Origin: Pseudomonas putida
Lineage (GTDB): Bacteria > Pseudomonadota > Gammaproteobacteria > Pseudomonadales > Pseudomonadaceae
Length of the DNA: 64,000 bases
NCBI RefSeq assembly: GCF_028682175.1
Contig: NZ_JANHKS010000004.1
Location: forward strand, 62,001-126,000
Direction: 5' to 3'
Shown here: positions 38,779 to 50,215 of the stretch, in pieces
How positions within the stretch are numbered: position 1 is the stretch's first letter
How the letters are laid out: every line of letters begins with the position of its first letter
Notes under the pieces: model-generated
What the model was told of the DNA's origin: nothing
Databases searched by the model: none
Seen by the model: the letters and a program-made list of their open reading frames with translations, nothing else
Position numbers and translations under genes: made by a program

Positions 38779-39252
38779 ATGACCCTTGAACATCTGGCTG
38801 CACGGCTGGAAGCACTGGAAAGCCGCGCGGCAATCGAATCATTGATTTCCGGCTACGCCAACGCCTTCGACCTGATGGACAGCGAACTGCTGCTCACCCT
38901 CTGGCATGACGACGCCATCCTTGACCTGCCGGGGTTCGGTGGCGGCACAAGTCCCGAGGACATCCTGGCGATGGCCCAGAGGAACTGGCAACGGATGCCT
39001 CACATGCACCACTGGATGTCCAACCCGATGATCACCATCGACGGGGGATCAGCGACGGCCACCGTCGCCGCAGACTGTCTGTTTCATGATGTCGAGCAGG
39101 GGCCGGTGCAGGTCAGCGGCCTGTATCACGACCGATTCGAACGGCGCGACGGGCACTGGCGATTCACCGCGCGGCGGTTCGAATTGCACTTCCTGACACC
39201 GCTGGTGAACTGGAAGCCTGTCGCCGGCTCCGAAGCGTTCGAGCGCACCTAG
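38779..39252 (+). CDS. SnoaL-like / NTF2-fold protein
   Basis: A 157-residue NTF2-fold protein. The N-terminal helix (ALESRAAIESLISGYANAFD) and the DDAILDLPGFGG and HHWMSNPMITIDGG strands resemble aromatic-ring-hydroxylase small subunits and SnoaL-like cyclases, which form open cone-shaped pockets. Enzyme activity cannot be assigned. Followed by an MFS transporter and divergent from a LysR regulator. Confidence 0.8.
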   Translation: MTLEHLAARLEALESRAAIESLISGYANAFDLMDSELLLTLWHDDAILDLPGFGGGTSPEDILAMAQRNWQRMPHMHHWMSNPMITIDGGSATATVAADCLFHDVEQGPVQVSGLYHDRFERRDGHWRFTARRFELHFLTPLVNWKPVAGSEAFERT

Positions 39253-39338
39253 ACGTTGCGCATCCAAAGGCGCATCCCGCGATGCGCCGCCTCGATTCAC
39301 CCCCCTTGTTTCGCCACCGTTGCCTATGGAGGCTTTCC

Positions 39339-40799
39339 ATGTCCCGGGAAGATGTTTCCCTGCCTGACCCGCGCCGTTGGGCCATGTTCGTGATCCTGCT
39401 AGTGGGCGCGTTCCTGCCGCCGCTGGATTTTTTCATCATCAATGTCGCGCTGCCATCGATCAGGCAGGACCTGGGCGCTTCAGCGTCCACCGAGCAACTG
39501 GTCATTTCAGCCTATGCCGGGCTCTACGCCGTCACCCTGATCACCGGCGGACGACTGGGTGATATCTATGGCCGTGGCCGGATGTTTTTCATCGGCCTGA
39601 TCGGCTTTGCCGCCGCGTCGCTGCTCTGCGGTTGCGCAGGGTCGCCCTGGGCCTTGGTGATCGGGCGCGCCTTGCAGGGCATCACGGCGGCAGTGATGGC
39701 GCCCCAGGCGCTAGCGTCGGTGCAGGCCATCTTCCCCGAAGCTGAAAAGCCGCTGGCGCTGAGCCTGTATGGCGCGGTGTTCGGCCTGGCTTCGGTGGTC
39801 GGGCAGGCACTGGGAGGCGTCTTGATTTCGCTGAACCTGTTCGGCCTGGGCTGGCGGGTCATCTTTCTGGTGAACCTGCCGGTTGCGGCGCTGGTGCTGC
39901 TGTTTGGCATCCGGGTGCTCAAAGAAACCCGCGCGCGCAACGCCACCCGGCTCGATCCGGGCGGCATGGCGCTGTCGGTGCTGACCCTGGGGGCGCTGAT
40001 CGTCCCGCTGATCGAGGGGAGGGAGGCCGGATGGCCGCTGTGGGCCTGGGTCTTGTTGATCGCGATGCCGGTATTGGCGTTGCTGTTCTGGCGGTATGAA
40101 ACTCGTCTCGGCCGTGCCGGTGGATCGCCCCTGGTGGATCCGGCCGTGTTGCAGGCGCCAGGTCTGGGCCGGGCGCTGGTGGTTGCACTGCTGTATTACG
40201 CAATCGCGCCATTTTTCCTGCTGTTCTCGGTGTTCCTGCAAGGCGCGCTGCACACCTCGGCACTGAGCGCCGGGCTGGTGTTCCTGCCCTTCGGCGCAGG
40301 CTTTCTGCTCGGGCCGCTGCTCACGCCACTGTTTCGCCGCGCATTCGGGGTGTACGTGAACCCCTTCGGCATGGGGCTGCAGTCGGCCGGTTTGCTCGGG
40401 CTGCTGTGGCTTATCACGACGACGCCCATCGGTATGCACCCGGCCTCGATGCTCTTGGCGCCGCTGCTGTTCACCATCGGTTTCGGCCAGGGGCTCGCGC
40501 TGCCGACCCTCATGCGCATGGTCACAGGACGGGTAGCGCCGGCCTATTCGGGGATGATCGCCGGCGTGGTCAGCTCCACGCTGCAAATCAGCACGGCGCT
40601 GAGCGTGGCCGTGATCGGCGGGATCTTCTACAGCGCACTGGGTACCGACACGGACCCCGCAGCCATCACCGAGGCTTTCAAGATCGCCTTGGCGTGCATC
40701 GCCCTCTGCCTTGGCGCCGGCATGCTGCTGAGCATCACCCTGGTGCGCCAACCTGCCGCGCAGGCCGGGATGGCGGCGACAATCAGGCCGCCGCAGTGA
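39339..40799 (+). CDS. MFS transporter, DHA2 (14-helix, EmrB/QacA) family
   Basis: A 486-residue carrier with fourteen predicted helices. PLDFFIINVALPSIRQDL carries the D-x-x-I-V-N-x-A-L-P signature of the DHA2 family, exporters of drugs and lipophilic cations. GGAGG lies 7 bp before ATG 39339, which is preferred over the upstream in-frame ATG at 39282. It lies 86 bp after the SnoaL-like gene and may be co-transcribed with it. Confidence 0.88.
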   Translation: MSREDVSLPDPRRWAMFVILLVGAFLPPLDFFIINVALPSIRQDLGASASTEQLVISAYAGLYAVTLITGGRLGDIYGRGRMFFIGLIGFAAASLLCGCAGSPWALVIGRALQGITAAVMAPQALASVQAIFPEAEKPLALSLYGAVFGLASVVGQALGGVLISLNLFGLGWRVIFLVNLPVAALVLLFGIRVLKETRARNATRLDPGGMALSVLTLGALIVPLIEGREAGWPLWAWVLLIAMPVLALLFWRYETRLGRAGGSPLVDPAVLQAPGLGRALVVALLYYAIAPFFLLFSVFLQGALHTSALSAGLVFLPFGAGFLLGPLLTPLFRRAFGVYVNPFGMGLQSAGLLGLLWLITTTPIGMHPASMLLAPLLFTIGFGQGLALPTLMRMVTGRVAPAYSGMIAGVVSSTLQISTALSVAVIGGIFYSALGTDTDPAAITEAFKIALACIALCLGAGMLLSITLVRQPAAQAGMAATIRPPQ

Positions 40800-40896
40800 T
40801 GCCCGCAACAAGGCATTTCATCTGCCATGCCTTCGCCTGACCGGCTCCAGCGCGTATCCTGCACGTTTTGCAGATGACGCGGGAACGAGGTTGGGA

Positions 40897-42966
<2,070 letters not shown>

Positions 42967-42976
42967 CGCCTCCGGC

Positions 42977-43933
42977 CTACCGCCGATACGTCTTTCGGTA
43001 ACTCGTCGGGCTCACTCCCACGACTGCCGAGAAGTGCTGGCGCAGAGAAAGGCTTGTACCAAATCCGCAAACGGTGGCAATTTTCTCGACACTGTCGTGG
43101 GTGGTTTCAAGCTGCTGCTGGGCGGCTTTGATTCGCTCATTGGTCAGCCACTTGCCGAACGTCGAACCGGTGATCTGCTTGAAGTGGCGCGTGAAGCTAC
43201 GCCGGCTCATCGCTAGCCTCTGCGCCACCTGGTCGATTGACAACGCCTCTCCAAGGTTCGCCCGCAGCCAGTCCAGAAGCAGGCTCAGGCGCTGATCGCT
43301 GGCACCCTGAGGGACAGGTTGATCGATGAACTGCGCCTGGCCGCCTTCGCGGTGTGGCGACACGACCAGGCGACGGGCGAGGGTGTTGGCAATCTCACGC
43401 CCATAGGCTCGCCTGACGATATGGATGCAGCAGTCGAGCCCTGCGGCCACGCCTGCCGAGGTCAGGACCTGGTCCTGTTCGACGTAGAGCACCTTGGCAT
43501 CCACGTCGATCTGTGGGAAGTCTTGCGCCAGCTGTGCCGCCCACGCCCAATGAGTGGTGGCCTGTTTGCCGTTCAACAGACCTGCATGCGCGAGGACGAA
43601 CGCGCCCAGACAAAGCCCGACCACCAGCGCGCCTCGGGCGTGCGCTGCATTGAGCGCGTCGAGAATCGCGTCCGGTGGGCGGGCGTTGACGTCTCTCCAG
43701 CTCGGAACCACGACGATGTCAGCACGGCTGACCTGGTCCAGCCCATGATCGCACTGGATGGCGAAGCCAGCGTTGGTCATCAAAACCCCATCCTCACCTG
43801 CACAGACAGCCAGTTTGAACCAGGGCGAATCACCCACTCGCCGGTCTTTGCCGAACACCAGGCAAGGGACGGAAAGGTGAAAGGGGCTGATCCCGTTGAA
43901 GGCAATGACGCAGACGTTCAGTGTTTTTGTCAC
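42977..43933 (-). CDS. GlxA-type regulator (DJ-1/PfpI domain plus AraC helix-turn-helix)
   Basis: A 318-residue regulator. The N-terminal glutamine-amidotransferase-like domain (about 1-190) has a nucleophile-elbow Cys in VVGLCLGAFVLAHAG, and the AraC domain follows (about 225-318, IDQVAQRLAMSRRSFTRHFKQITG as span). The start is set at GTG 43933 by family length; no good ribosome site is seen. Divergent from the alpha/beta hydrolase at 44070, with a strong inverted repeat between them. Confidence 0.85.
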   Translation of the reverse strand: MTKTLNVCVIAFNGISPFHLSVPCLVFGKDRRVGDSPWFKLAVCAGEDGVLMTNAGFAIQCDHGLDQVSRADIVVVPSWRDVNARPPDAILDALNAAHARGALVVGLCLGAFVLAHAGLLNGKQATTHWAWAAQLAQDFPQIDVDAKVLYVEQDQVLTSAGVAAGLDCCIHIVRRAYGREIANTLARRLVVSPHREGGQAQFIDQPVPQGASDQRLSLLLDWLRANLGEALSIDQVAQRLAMSRRSFTRHFKQITGSTFGKWLTNERIKAAQQQLETTHDSVEKIATVCGFGTSLSLRQHFSAVVGVSPTSYRKTYRR

Positions 43934-43953
43934 GGGAGGTGGCCTGATCGATG

Positions 43954-43990
43954 TTGGCCCAATAATAATGAAAAAGGGTAATTGGGCCAA
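43954..43990. promoter_or_regulatory. candidate operator: paired TTGGSCCAA palindromes
   Basis: TTGGCCCAAT (43954-43963) and its exact complement ATTGGGCCAA (43981-43990) are separated by 17 bp. Each half is itself a 9-bp palindrome (TTGGSCCAA), and the halves start 27 bp apart, about two and a half helix turns. It lies in the divergent promoter region of the GlxA-type regulator and the hydrolase, which suits a dimeric AraC-type binding site. Confidence 0.55.
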
Positions 43991-44069
43991 TGGTGTCGAA
44001 CCGGCAATGCGTTCACGCTGACGGCAAGTGCATTTCGCCGGGAAATGCAAACAGTCGAGATCGATCCAA

Positions 44070-45038
44070 GTGAACCTCCGAACCCTCAGCCTGCTAGGTG
44101 CCCTCGTGACAACGTTTACCCTTACCCAGTCAGCGCAAGCGGCAGAACCCGTGGCCTCCATCCCGTACACCAGCAAGTCCGCGTCCTATCACTGGGCCAG
44201 CGTAGACGGCGTAAGGGTTTTTTACCGCGAGGCCGGCCCTGCCGATGCCCCCGTGCTGGTGCTCCTTCACGGGTACCCGTCCTCCTCACGGATGTGGGAC
44301 TCGCTGATACCGCTGCTTGCTGACAAGTATCACGTGATTGCACCCGATTACCCCGGATTTGGCAGAAGCGACGCGCCTTCCCCGGCGGCTTACGCTTATA
44401 CGTTTGACCACCTGGCCGAAACCATGGCAACGCTGCTGACGCAGTTGCATATCGACAAGTACACGCTGTTCATGCAGGACTACGGCGGTCCGGTGGGCTT
44501 TCGGATGATTCTCAACGCCCCGCAGAAACTCCATGGCATCATCATTCAGAACGCCAATGCCTATGATGAAGGGCTTGGCGCCAAGTGGGTAAACATTGCC
44601 AAATACTGGAAGGCACCTTCGGAGCACCCCGAGCAAGTCGATGGGTTCACCGGATACGAGGGCACGAAACAACGTCACCTGGGCACAAGCCCTCATCCCG
44701 AGCGCTACAACCCTGATGCATGGGAAGACGAGTTTGCGGCTTTGTCTCGGCCCGGCCAGCGCGAGATACAGTCAGCCTTACTGCTGGATTACCGCAACAA
44801 CGTCGCCTCGTACCCGAAATGGCAGCGGTGGTTGAAAGACAATCAGCCGCCCATGCTGGTCATGTGGGGCAAATTCGACCCCTCGTTCATTGTGCCCGGG
44901 GCCCTGCGCTACAAGGACGATGTGGCAGGCGCAGAAGTACACATTCTAGAGGCGGGACATTTTGCCCTCGATGAGCAGACCGAGCAGATGGCGGGATTGA
45001 CTCGCGCGTTCATGGCGCGCATTGGCGTGAGTCAGTAG
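44070..45038 (+). CDS. exported alpha/beta hydrolase, haloalkane dehalogenase/epoxide hydrolase-like
   Basis: A 322-residue hydrolase with a Sec signal peptide (NLRTLSLLGALVTTFTLTQSAQA, cleaved before AEP). The oxyanion motif HGYPSSS and nucleophile elbow MQDYGGPVG identify an Asp-nucleophile enzyme, as in haloalkane dehalogenases and epoxide hydrolases; Asp and His of the triad are in GKFDPSF and EAGHFALDE. Substrate unknown. The start at GTG 44070 is chosen because the signal peptide begins there; 44028 is the alternative. Its end overlaps the convergent esterase by 7 bp. Confidence 0.82.
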   Translation: MNLRTLSLLGALVTTFTLTQSAQAAEPVASIPYTSKSASYHWASVDGVRVFYREAGPADAPVLVLLHGYPSSSRMWDSLIPLLADKYHVIAPDYPGFGRSDAPSPAAYAYTFDHLAETMATLLTQLHIDKYTLFMQDYGGPVGFRMILNAPQKLHGIIIQNANAYDEGLGAKWVNIAKYWKAPSEHPEQVDGFTGYEGTKQRHLGTSPHPERYNPDAWEDEFAALSRPGQREIQSALLLDYRNNVASYPKWQRWLKDNQPPMLVMWGKFDPSFIVPGALRYKDDVAGAEVHILEAGHFALDEQTEQMAGLTRAFMARIGVSQ

Positions 45039-45907
45039 ACCAATGTCTGATCCCGGCTGTGAATGAACGCCACCACCTCATCCAGCACCGGTGCCAGTCC
45101 GCGCATCGGGCGGGAGAATGCAGCGATCAACGTGCCGTGGCCAGGCTTGGAGAAATACAGCTCGCGCACGGGCACACCCTGGCCGCGCAGAAGTCGGGCC
45201 ATGCCGCCGGTGTTGCGCTCGGGGTTGACCAGTGTGTCATCCTTCGCGGCTATCAACAGCGCAGGCGGCGAGAGGGCGCTGACGTGGTTGATCGGTTGAG
45301 AATCCGGGGGTGAATTCGGAAAGTAGAAGACCGGTTTCACTTCCGGGTTCTCAATGGGGAGAAAGTCATAGGGCCCGGCCAGACCGATCCAGCCGCTGAG
45401 CATCGAAGGCTTCATGCCCACGGCGGCCAGCCATTTGGGGTCGAGCGCCAGCATCGCGGCGTTGTAGCCGCCGGCGCTATGACCCATGACGTAAAGCCGG
45501 CCCGGATCACCGCCGTACTGGCGAATATGTTCGCGAGCCCAGCCCACCGCGCTCGCGCTGTCTTCGAGAAAGCCCTGGTAGTGGACCTGAGGATACAGCC
45601 GGTAGTCGGCCAGCACCGCCACGATACCCCGTGCCGCCAGCGCCTCGCCGACAAAGCTGTAGTCACTGCGCGAACCACTGTTCCAACTGCCGCCATAAAA
45701 GAACACCACTACCGGCGCGTCGGCCGCGAGGTTGATCGGCGTGTAGACATCCAGCCGGTTGCGCGGATCGTCACCGTACTTCAAGTCCGATGCCTTGCTG
45801 AAAGTGCCACCGGGCGTGAAGGCGTTTAGCACTTTCAGAGGTGAACAGCCCAGCAACAGGCCCAACAGCCCGCCGACAACACATATGCGTAACGCAATCC
45901 TGATCAT
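45032..45907 (-). CDS. lipoprotein alpha/beta hydrolase (BD-FAE / carboxylesterase-like)
   Basis: A 291-residue serine hydrolase with an N-terminal lipoprotein signal (lipobox LLLGC, Cys at about residue 21). Motifs are FFYGGSWNSGSR (oxyanion hole, HGG-like with Tyr), MGHSAGGYNA (nucleophile Ser), AKDDTLV (Asp) and PGHGTLI (His), as in the BD-FAE bacterial feruloyl-esterase-type family. Likely membrane-anchored and periplasmic. Confidence 0.85.
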   Translation of the reverse strand: MIRIALRICVVGGLLGLLLGCSPLKVLNAFTPGGTFSKASDLKYGDDPRNRLDVYTPINLAADAPVVVFFYGGSWNSGSRSDYSFVGEALAARGIVAVLADYRLYPQVHYQGFLEDSASAVGWAREHIRQYGGDPGRLYVMGHSAGGYNAAMLALDPKWLAAVGMKPSMLSGWIGLAGPYDFLPIENPEVKPVFYFPNSPPDSQPINHVSALSPPALLIAAKDDTLVNPERNTGGMARLLRGQGVPVRELYFSKPGHGTLIAAFSRPMRGLAPVLDEVVAFIHSRDQTLVY

Positions 45908-46024
45908 GGTTGGCACTCTGAGGGGCTTTGGTTTAGGACTGCGGGGTTGGGTATGAATTCAGGGTGTTTTCTGAACGCTGGGCAGACGACAACGCCGCGT
46001 CCATGTTAGCCGTTAGAAGACAGG

Positions 46025-46972
46025 CTACCGCTCGGCCCCTGAAGGGTATGACTGTTGACTGACACGAGCGATCAGATAGTCAATGAGTACGCGCACCTTC
46101 GCAGGCAGGAAGCGCGTCGGGTGGTAGAGCAACCAGATCTCACCATGATACTTGCCCGGATCCAGCTCCCACTCAGGCAATACGTGAATAACTCTCCCAC
46201 TCTGCAGGGCGTCTCTGGCGATGAAATCTGGAAGATTTGCGATACCCAGATCCTGCTCCGCCGCACTCAATCGCGCGCCGGCGTGATTTGCGATGTAGCG
46301 ACCTTTGACATGGACAGACTGAGTTCGATCTCCCTGTCGGAGCCTCCAGTGATTGTCATCAGGCGTTTCCCCCAGATACACGCACTGATGCTGCGCCAGG
46401 TCCGATGGAACCGTCGGGAGGCCATGGCGCTGCAAATACCCGGGTGAAGCGCAAAGAAGCCAGCGAACCCTTCCAAGCGGACGCCCAGCCAGCCCTTGCG
46501 GCGGGCGATTGGTGAGACGAATCACAAGGTCCACATCATCCGCCAGAGGGTCGGCGTCAAGGTCGTTGTAGACCAACTGCACGTCAATCTGCGGATAGAG
46601 GCCCAGAAATGTCGGCACAAGCGGGTGCAATACTGTCCGCGCAAACTGCGTAGGCGCGCTCAGCCTGACCCGGCCTCTGGGCGAGGAGGCGAGCTCTCCC
46701 GCGACGTTTACTGCACTGTTGGCGGCTTCAAGCATGCGGCTGCAGTGGCGATAGACCTCCATCCCGGCCTCAGTCGGACGAAGCCGCCGCGTTGTACGCT
46801 CCAGCAGTTGTGCGCCCAAGGACTGTTCCAGGCGCTTGATCTGCCGGCTCACCGAGGAGGGCAGGCTACCGAGCTGGCGGGCCGCCTCCGAGAAATTACC
46901 CGCATCGATGACACGCACCAGCAGCGCCATGTCGGCTAGAGATTCATGTAGCTGGGCAGGGGTCATGATCAT
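46025..46972 (-). CDS. LysR-family transcriptional regulator
   Basis: A 315-residue LTTR (helix-turn-helix in GNFSEAARQLGSLPSSVSRQI; effector domain from about residue 95). Divergent from the EamA transporter at 47082. Codon use is somewhat AT-richer than in the arn region, an early sign of accessory DNA toward the right. Confidence 0.87.
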   Translation of the reverse strand: MIMTPAQLHESLADMALLVRVIDAGNFSEAARQLGSLPSSVSRQIKRLEQSLGAQLLERTTRRLRPTEAGMEVYRHCSRMLEAANSAVNVAGELASSPRGRVRLSAPTQFARTVLHPLVPTFLGLYPQIDVQLVYNDLDADPLADDVDLVIRLTNRPPQGLAGRPLGRVRWLLCASPGYLQRHGLPTVPSDLAQHQCVYLGETPDDNHWRLRQGDRTQSVHVKGRYIANHAGARLSAAEQDLGIANLPDFIARDALQSGRVIHVLPEWELDPGKYHGEIWLLYHPTRFLPAKVRVLIDYLIARVSQQSYPSGAER

Positions 46973-47081
46973 TTCACTAGTGTGATTTGTGCAACCGCAG
47001 CATAACTCATGTGTCGCGCAGATGCGTTGTCTTGCCCTGGGTGCGGCTCAATACTGCCCGCCTAGACAAAGGGGCGTACCA

Positions 47082-47999
47082 ATGATCAACCGCAGTAAAA
47101 CGTTATTCATCAGCGACCTCATGCTTTTGGCCGTAGCCGTGGTGTGGGGCACAAGCTATGGCGTAGTGAAGTCCGCTCTGGTGTTTTACCCAGTGCTGGG
47201 GTTGTTGGCCCTGAGATTCGGAATCACCTTCATCATCCTGAGCCCAGCGCTACGGCAACTGGCTGGATTATCACTGCAGGGATTTCTGGGACTGCTGAGC
47301 ACGGGGTTTCTGCTGCTGGCGATTTTTCTGAGCGAGACATTCGGACTGCTTTACACGTCCGCCACAAATGCGGCATTTCTCATCAGCCTTTGCGTAATGC
47401 TCACGCCCTTGGTCGAGTGGTTCTGGCTGAAAAGAAGGCCGACCCAACTAGAGTGGCTGGCGGTAGGCATATCCGTAATCGGTGCGGTACTCATGACCCA
47501 GCACGGTCATTTCCAAATCAACGCGGGTGATGCGCTGATCTTGCTGGCTGCGTTGGGTAGGGCAGTGCAGGTTTGCCTGATCAAGCGCGTCGTCCAAAGC
47601 AGCCAGATTCCAGCATTGTCCGTGACTGCACTGCAGTCTGGGGTCGTGGCATTGGGCTGCATATTGCTGACGTTTCTCACCATGGCTGCGCCACTGGAAA
47701 GCCTTGCCCAGATCTCCGACCCCACGGCTTTCTGGGGCTACATCGGCTACCTGGTCATGGCATGCACGCTGTTTGCTTTTTTTGCCCAGAATTACGCGAT
47801 AAAGCGAAGCAACCCCACGAGAGTCTCGTTGCTGATGGGTAGCGAACCCATATTCGGCGGGATCTTTGCCATGCTCTGGCTCAATGAGCCGATCACCTTA
47901 CAAAGCTGGATAGGGGGAGTTTTGATTTTTGCATCGTGCATTCTTGCCAGTAACAATTGGTCGTTCTTGCGGTTGAAGGCAGCGGCTCCTGGTGCTTGA
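47082..47999 (+). CDS. DMT-family transporter (two EamA domains)
   Basis: A 305-residue ten-helix carrier. The first EamA domain starts LAVAVVWGTSYGVVKSAL, the second includes LVMACTLFAFFAQNYAIKR and the family motif LLMGSEPIFGGIFAMLWLNE. It likely exports a metabolite or amino acid. The start is ATG 47082. Probable target of the divergent LysR regulator. Confidence 0.87.
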   Translation: MINRSKTLFISDLMLLAVAVVWGTSYGVVKSALVFYPVLGLLALRFGITFIILSPALRQLAGLSLQGFLGLLSTGFLLLAIFLSETFGLLYTSATNAAFLISLCVMLTPLVEWFWLKRRPTQLEWLAVGISVIGAVLMTQHGHFQINAGDALILLAALGRAVQVCLIKRVVQSSQIPALSVTALQSGVVALGCILLTFLTMAAPLESLAQISDPTAFWGYIGYLVMACTLFAFFAQNYAIKRSNPTRVSLLMGSEPIFGGIFAMLWLNEPITLQSWIGGVLIFASCILASNNWSFLRLKAAAPGA

Positions 48000-48132
48000 C
48001 AGACTGTCTGCGGTGAATCGAGATAGCGAGGCTGCAGCCCAGTATCCCTTTTGTATGCAGGTTCGATTGGCCGACTGCGCCAGGCCTGGGTTCGAGCGTG
48101 ATGTAGCGACTCAAATCTGTAAGGAGTAAACG

Positions 48133-48696
48133 ATGGACATTCAATCACGTCTTTCAGCACTGCAGCCGAACGAGATGAGCGAAGACCAGAAGCGCGTGTT
48201 GGCCGACATTCTGAAAGGGCCTCGCGGTAATCTGGATGGCCCGTTCCTGGCCTGGATCCACAGCCCGGAGTTGGCCGACCACGCGCAGCGTTTAGGAGCG
48301 TTCTGTCGATACGGCACTGCGTTAGAACTCCGGCTGACTGAACTCGCCATTCTCACAACGGCTGCCTGGTGGCGCTCCCAGGCCGAGTGGCAGATTCATG
48401 AACCCATCGCCCGAGACGCTGGAATCTCCGACGCTGTGATCGAGTCTCTCAGGCAGCAGCAGACACCGGTCTTCAGCAGTGCTGACGAACAGTGCGTGTA
48501 TGAGATCGGTCAGTCGCTTTATCAAACCCGGCGAGTGGATGCTGCACTGTATGAGCAAGGTGTCGCGCTTTTTGGAGAGTCAGCGATGGTCGAACTTGTC
48601 GGGGTGTACGGGTATTACGCGTTGGTGGCGATGACCTTGAATGTCTTTGACGTCCGACGTGATTCCGATTCCCCTCTGCCTTTTGATGAGGAATGA
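48133..48696 (+). CDS. carboxymuconolactone decarboxylase-family protein without CxxC
   Basis: A 187-residue all-helical protein of the CMD/AhpD superfamily (LELRLTELAILTTAAWWRSQAEWQIHEPIARDAG as span). The histidine of the fold is present, but the peroxidatic Cys-x-x-Cys pair of AhpD is absent, so it is not a thiol peroxidase. Could be a lactone decarboxylase-like or a non-enzymatic relative. AAGGAG precedes the start. Lies 133 bp after the EamA gene. Confidence 0.82.
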   Translation: MDIQSRLSALQPNEMSEDQKRVLADILKGPRGNLDGPFLAWIHSPELADHAQRLGAFCRYGTALELRLTELAILTTAAWWRSQAEWQIHEPIARDAGISDAVIESLRQQQTPVFSSADEQCVYEIGQSLYQTRRVDAALYEQGVALFGESAMVELVGVYGYYALVAMTLNVFDVRRDSDSPLPFDEE

Positions 48697-48764
48697 CTGC
48701 TCATTCGACAGGATGAGCAGCAACGAACGAAGCGGGTTCGATGCCATCACATCCATCCAGCTTG

Positions 48765-49199
48765 CTATTCGCCATTTCGACCGATTGCCCGGTGATGAGG
48801 TACCCCGGGCTCCGGAGGATGACGAGGCGTCAAGATGGCCAAGGCCACCGTCACAATGAAGAGTGCCGGCACGTCACCTGCCAAGTGTCCCATCTGCGCC
48901 GGCTGGGTGAGCGCCTGGACGGCCATGACTCCACTGTGTATGGCGCTAGACCAGACGGTGAACCAGATCAGACTCAGATTGGCGAGTGGATCACGTGCGG
49001 CCAAAATCAAGAACACGCCAAGTGTGGCGTAGATGCCAACGATCATCATCGGGTAGTCCGAGTGACCGTTATGCCAAGCCCAGCCGGAAGGCCAAAACAA
49101 CATGAGTGGGTAGAGGGCAAGGCACGCGAGGCCGGCCAGAATCAGAACGACCCGCAGATACTTGAGGCTATCGATGGCATGGTGCTCAATGTGGGGCAT
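48765..49199 (-). CDS. small membrane protein, DUF6632-like
   Basis: A 144-residue protein with four predicted helices (about 15-38, 50-68, 75-95 and 108-123) and conserved GWAWHNGHSDYPMMIVGIYATLGVFL and HSGVMAVQAL segments. GAGG lies 7 bp before ATG 49199. This kind of small membrane protein is common and uncharacterised in Proteobacteria. It marks the left side of the accessory block. Confidence 0.7.
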   Translation of the reverse strand: MPHIEHHAIDSLKYLRVVLILAGLACLALYPLMLFWPSGWAWHNGHSDYPMMIVGIYATLGVFLILAARDPLANLSLIWFTVWSSAIHSGVMAVQALTQPAQMGHLAGDVPALFIVTVALAILTPRHPPEPGVPHHRAIGRNGE

Positions 49200-49396
49200 G
49201 GGCACACCTCATGAGCGGCTGGGTACTTAGCAGTGTAGAAGCCGTTTTCAAAAAGGCGTGACATTTACGTTGCGAGTGGCCGGACGAAAGCGGTTGGGAT
49301 GCAGCAGCAATATGGCAGATTCGACGTGACCACCGTGGAAACCATGAGGCTGGGGGCTGCGTTCCCTTCGGTACCTTGTCATCATCTAATCCCGAT

Positions 49397-50215
49397 ATGG
49401 ACATAGGAAATCTCAAATTGGTGAATCAAGCCCAACGCGCCTTTTATGCCTGGAATGTGTTGATAGAGCACGCGAGGGCTCGCCGCTCTATCACATACGG
49501 GGAGTTAGCTGCCGCCATCGGCATTCATCACCGCCCCATAAGATACGTTCTTGGGTTGATCCAAGAGCATTGCCAGACGGAAAAGCTTCTTCCATTGACG
49601 ATCTTGGTAACTGATCGAAAAGGCCAGATAGGCTCCGGTTTTTCGGCATACGACCTCAACCGCCTGGCGGAGGGGCTTGATGCTGTATTTGGGTTTGCCT
49701 GGCAGTCCATCGAAAATCCTTTTGCGTTCGCAGCAGATGGCAGCGTATATGGCAGTTTGATCGATGAGCTAGCGACAAACCCGAGCAGCTCAGGGGCGGT
49801 CATGCGGCTGGTGAAATCGCGTGGCATGGCTCAGGTGATGTTTCGCGATGCGCTCCTAAGGTGCTACGACTTCCGCTGTGCATTCACGGAGGCCACCTTT
49901 CTAGAGGGTCTAGAGGCGTGTCACATCGTTCCATGGTCAGTCTGTGCGCCGGAACATCGCCTAGACGTCAGAAATGGCATCCTCCTGAACAGCCTACATC
50001 ACTCACTGTTCGACAAGGACTGGATTACTATCGACTTGGAGCACCGTATCCGATTCGCTGACCCTGAGATGACGGAAGAACCATACACCCCCTTTGATAA
50101 AGTTATCTCGGTAGACCTGCATCTCAAAAAAATGCGCTTGCCCTCAAAGCTAGAACTGGCGCCGGGTTCCGAATTCATTGAGAAGCACCACGCTGAACGG
50201 GGCTGGGTTTTTTAA
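49397..50215 (+). CDS. HNH endonuclease with MGMT-like winged-helix N terminus
   Basis: A 272-residue protein. The C-terminal HNH_2-type nuclease (about 150-215) has Cys156, Cys161, ACHIVPW (His176), NGILLN (Asn193) and LHHSLFD (His201/202). The N-terminal region (about 10-85) reads ITYGELAAAIGIHHRPIRYVLG and then LTILVTDRKGQIGSGF, a layout resembling the winged-helix half of O6-methylguanine methyltransferases but without their PCHR cysteine. It may recognise DNA ends or modified DNA for the nuclease. Start uncertain: no ribosome site precedes ATG 49397 or TTG 49376. It lies 236 bp upstream of the TrlF-like gene on the same strand. Confidence 0.8.
   Translation: MDIGNLKLVNQAQRAFYAWNVLIEHARARRSITYGELAAAIGIHHRPIRYVLGLIQEHCQTEKLLPLTILVTDRKGQIGSGFSAYDLNRLAEGLDAVFGFAWQSIENPFAFAADGSVYGSLIDELATNPSSSGAVMRLVKSRGMAQVMFRDALLRCYDFRCAFTEATFLEGLEACHIVPWSVCAPEHRLDVRNGILLNSLHHSLFDKDWITIDLEHRIRFADPEMTEEPYTPFDKVISVDLHLKKMRLPSKLELAPGSEFIEKHHAERGWVF

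Noticed and set aside
48133..48696. Alkylhydroperoxidase AhpD activity for the CMD-family protein
   Set aside because: The required Cys-x-x-Cys motif is absent.
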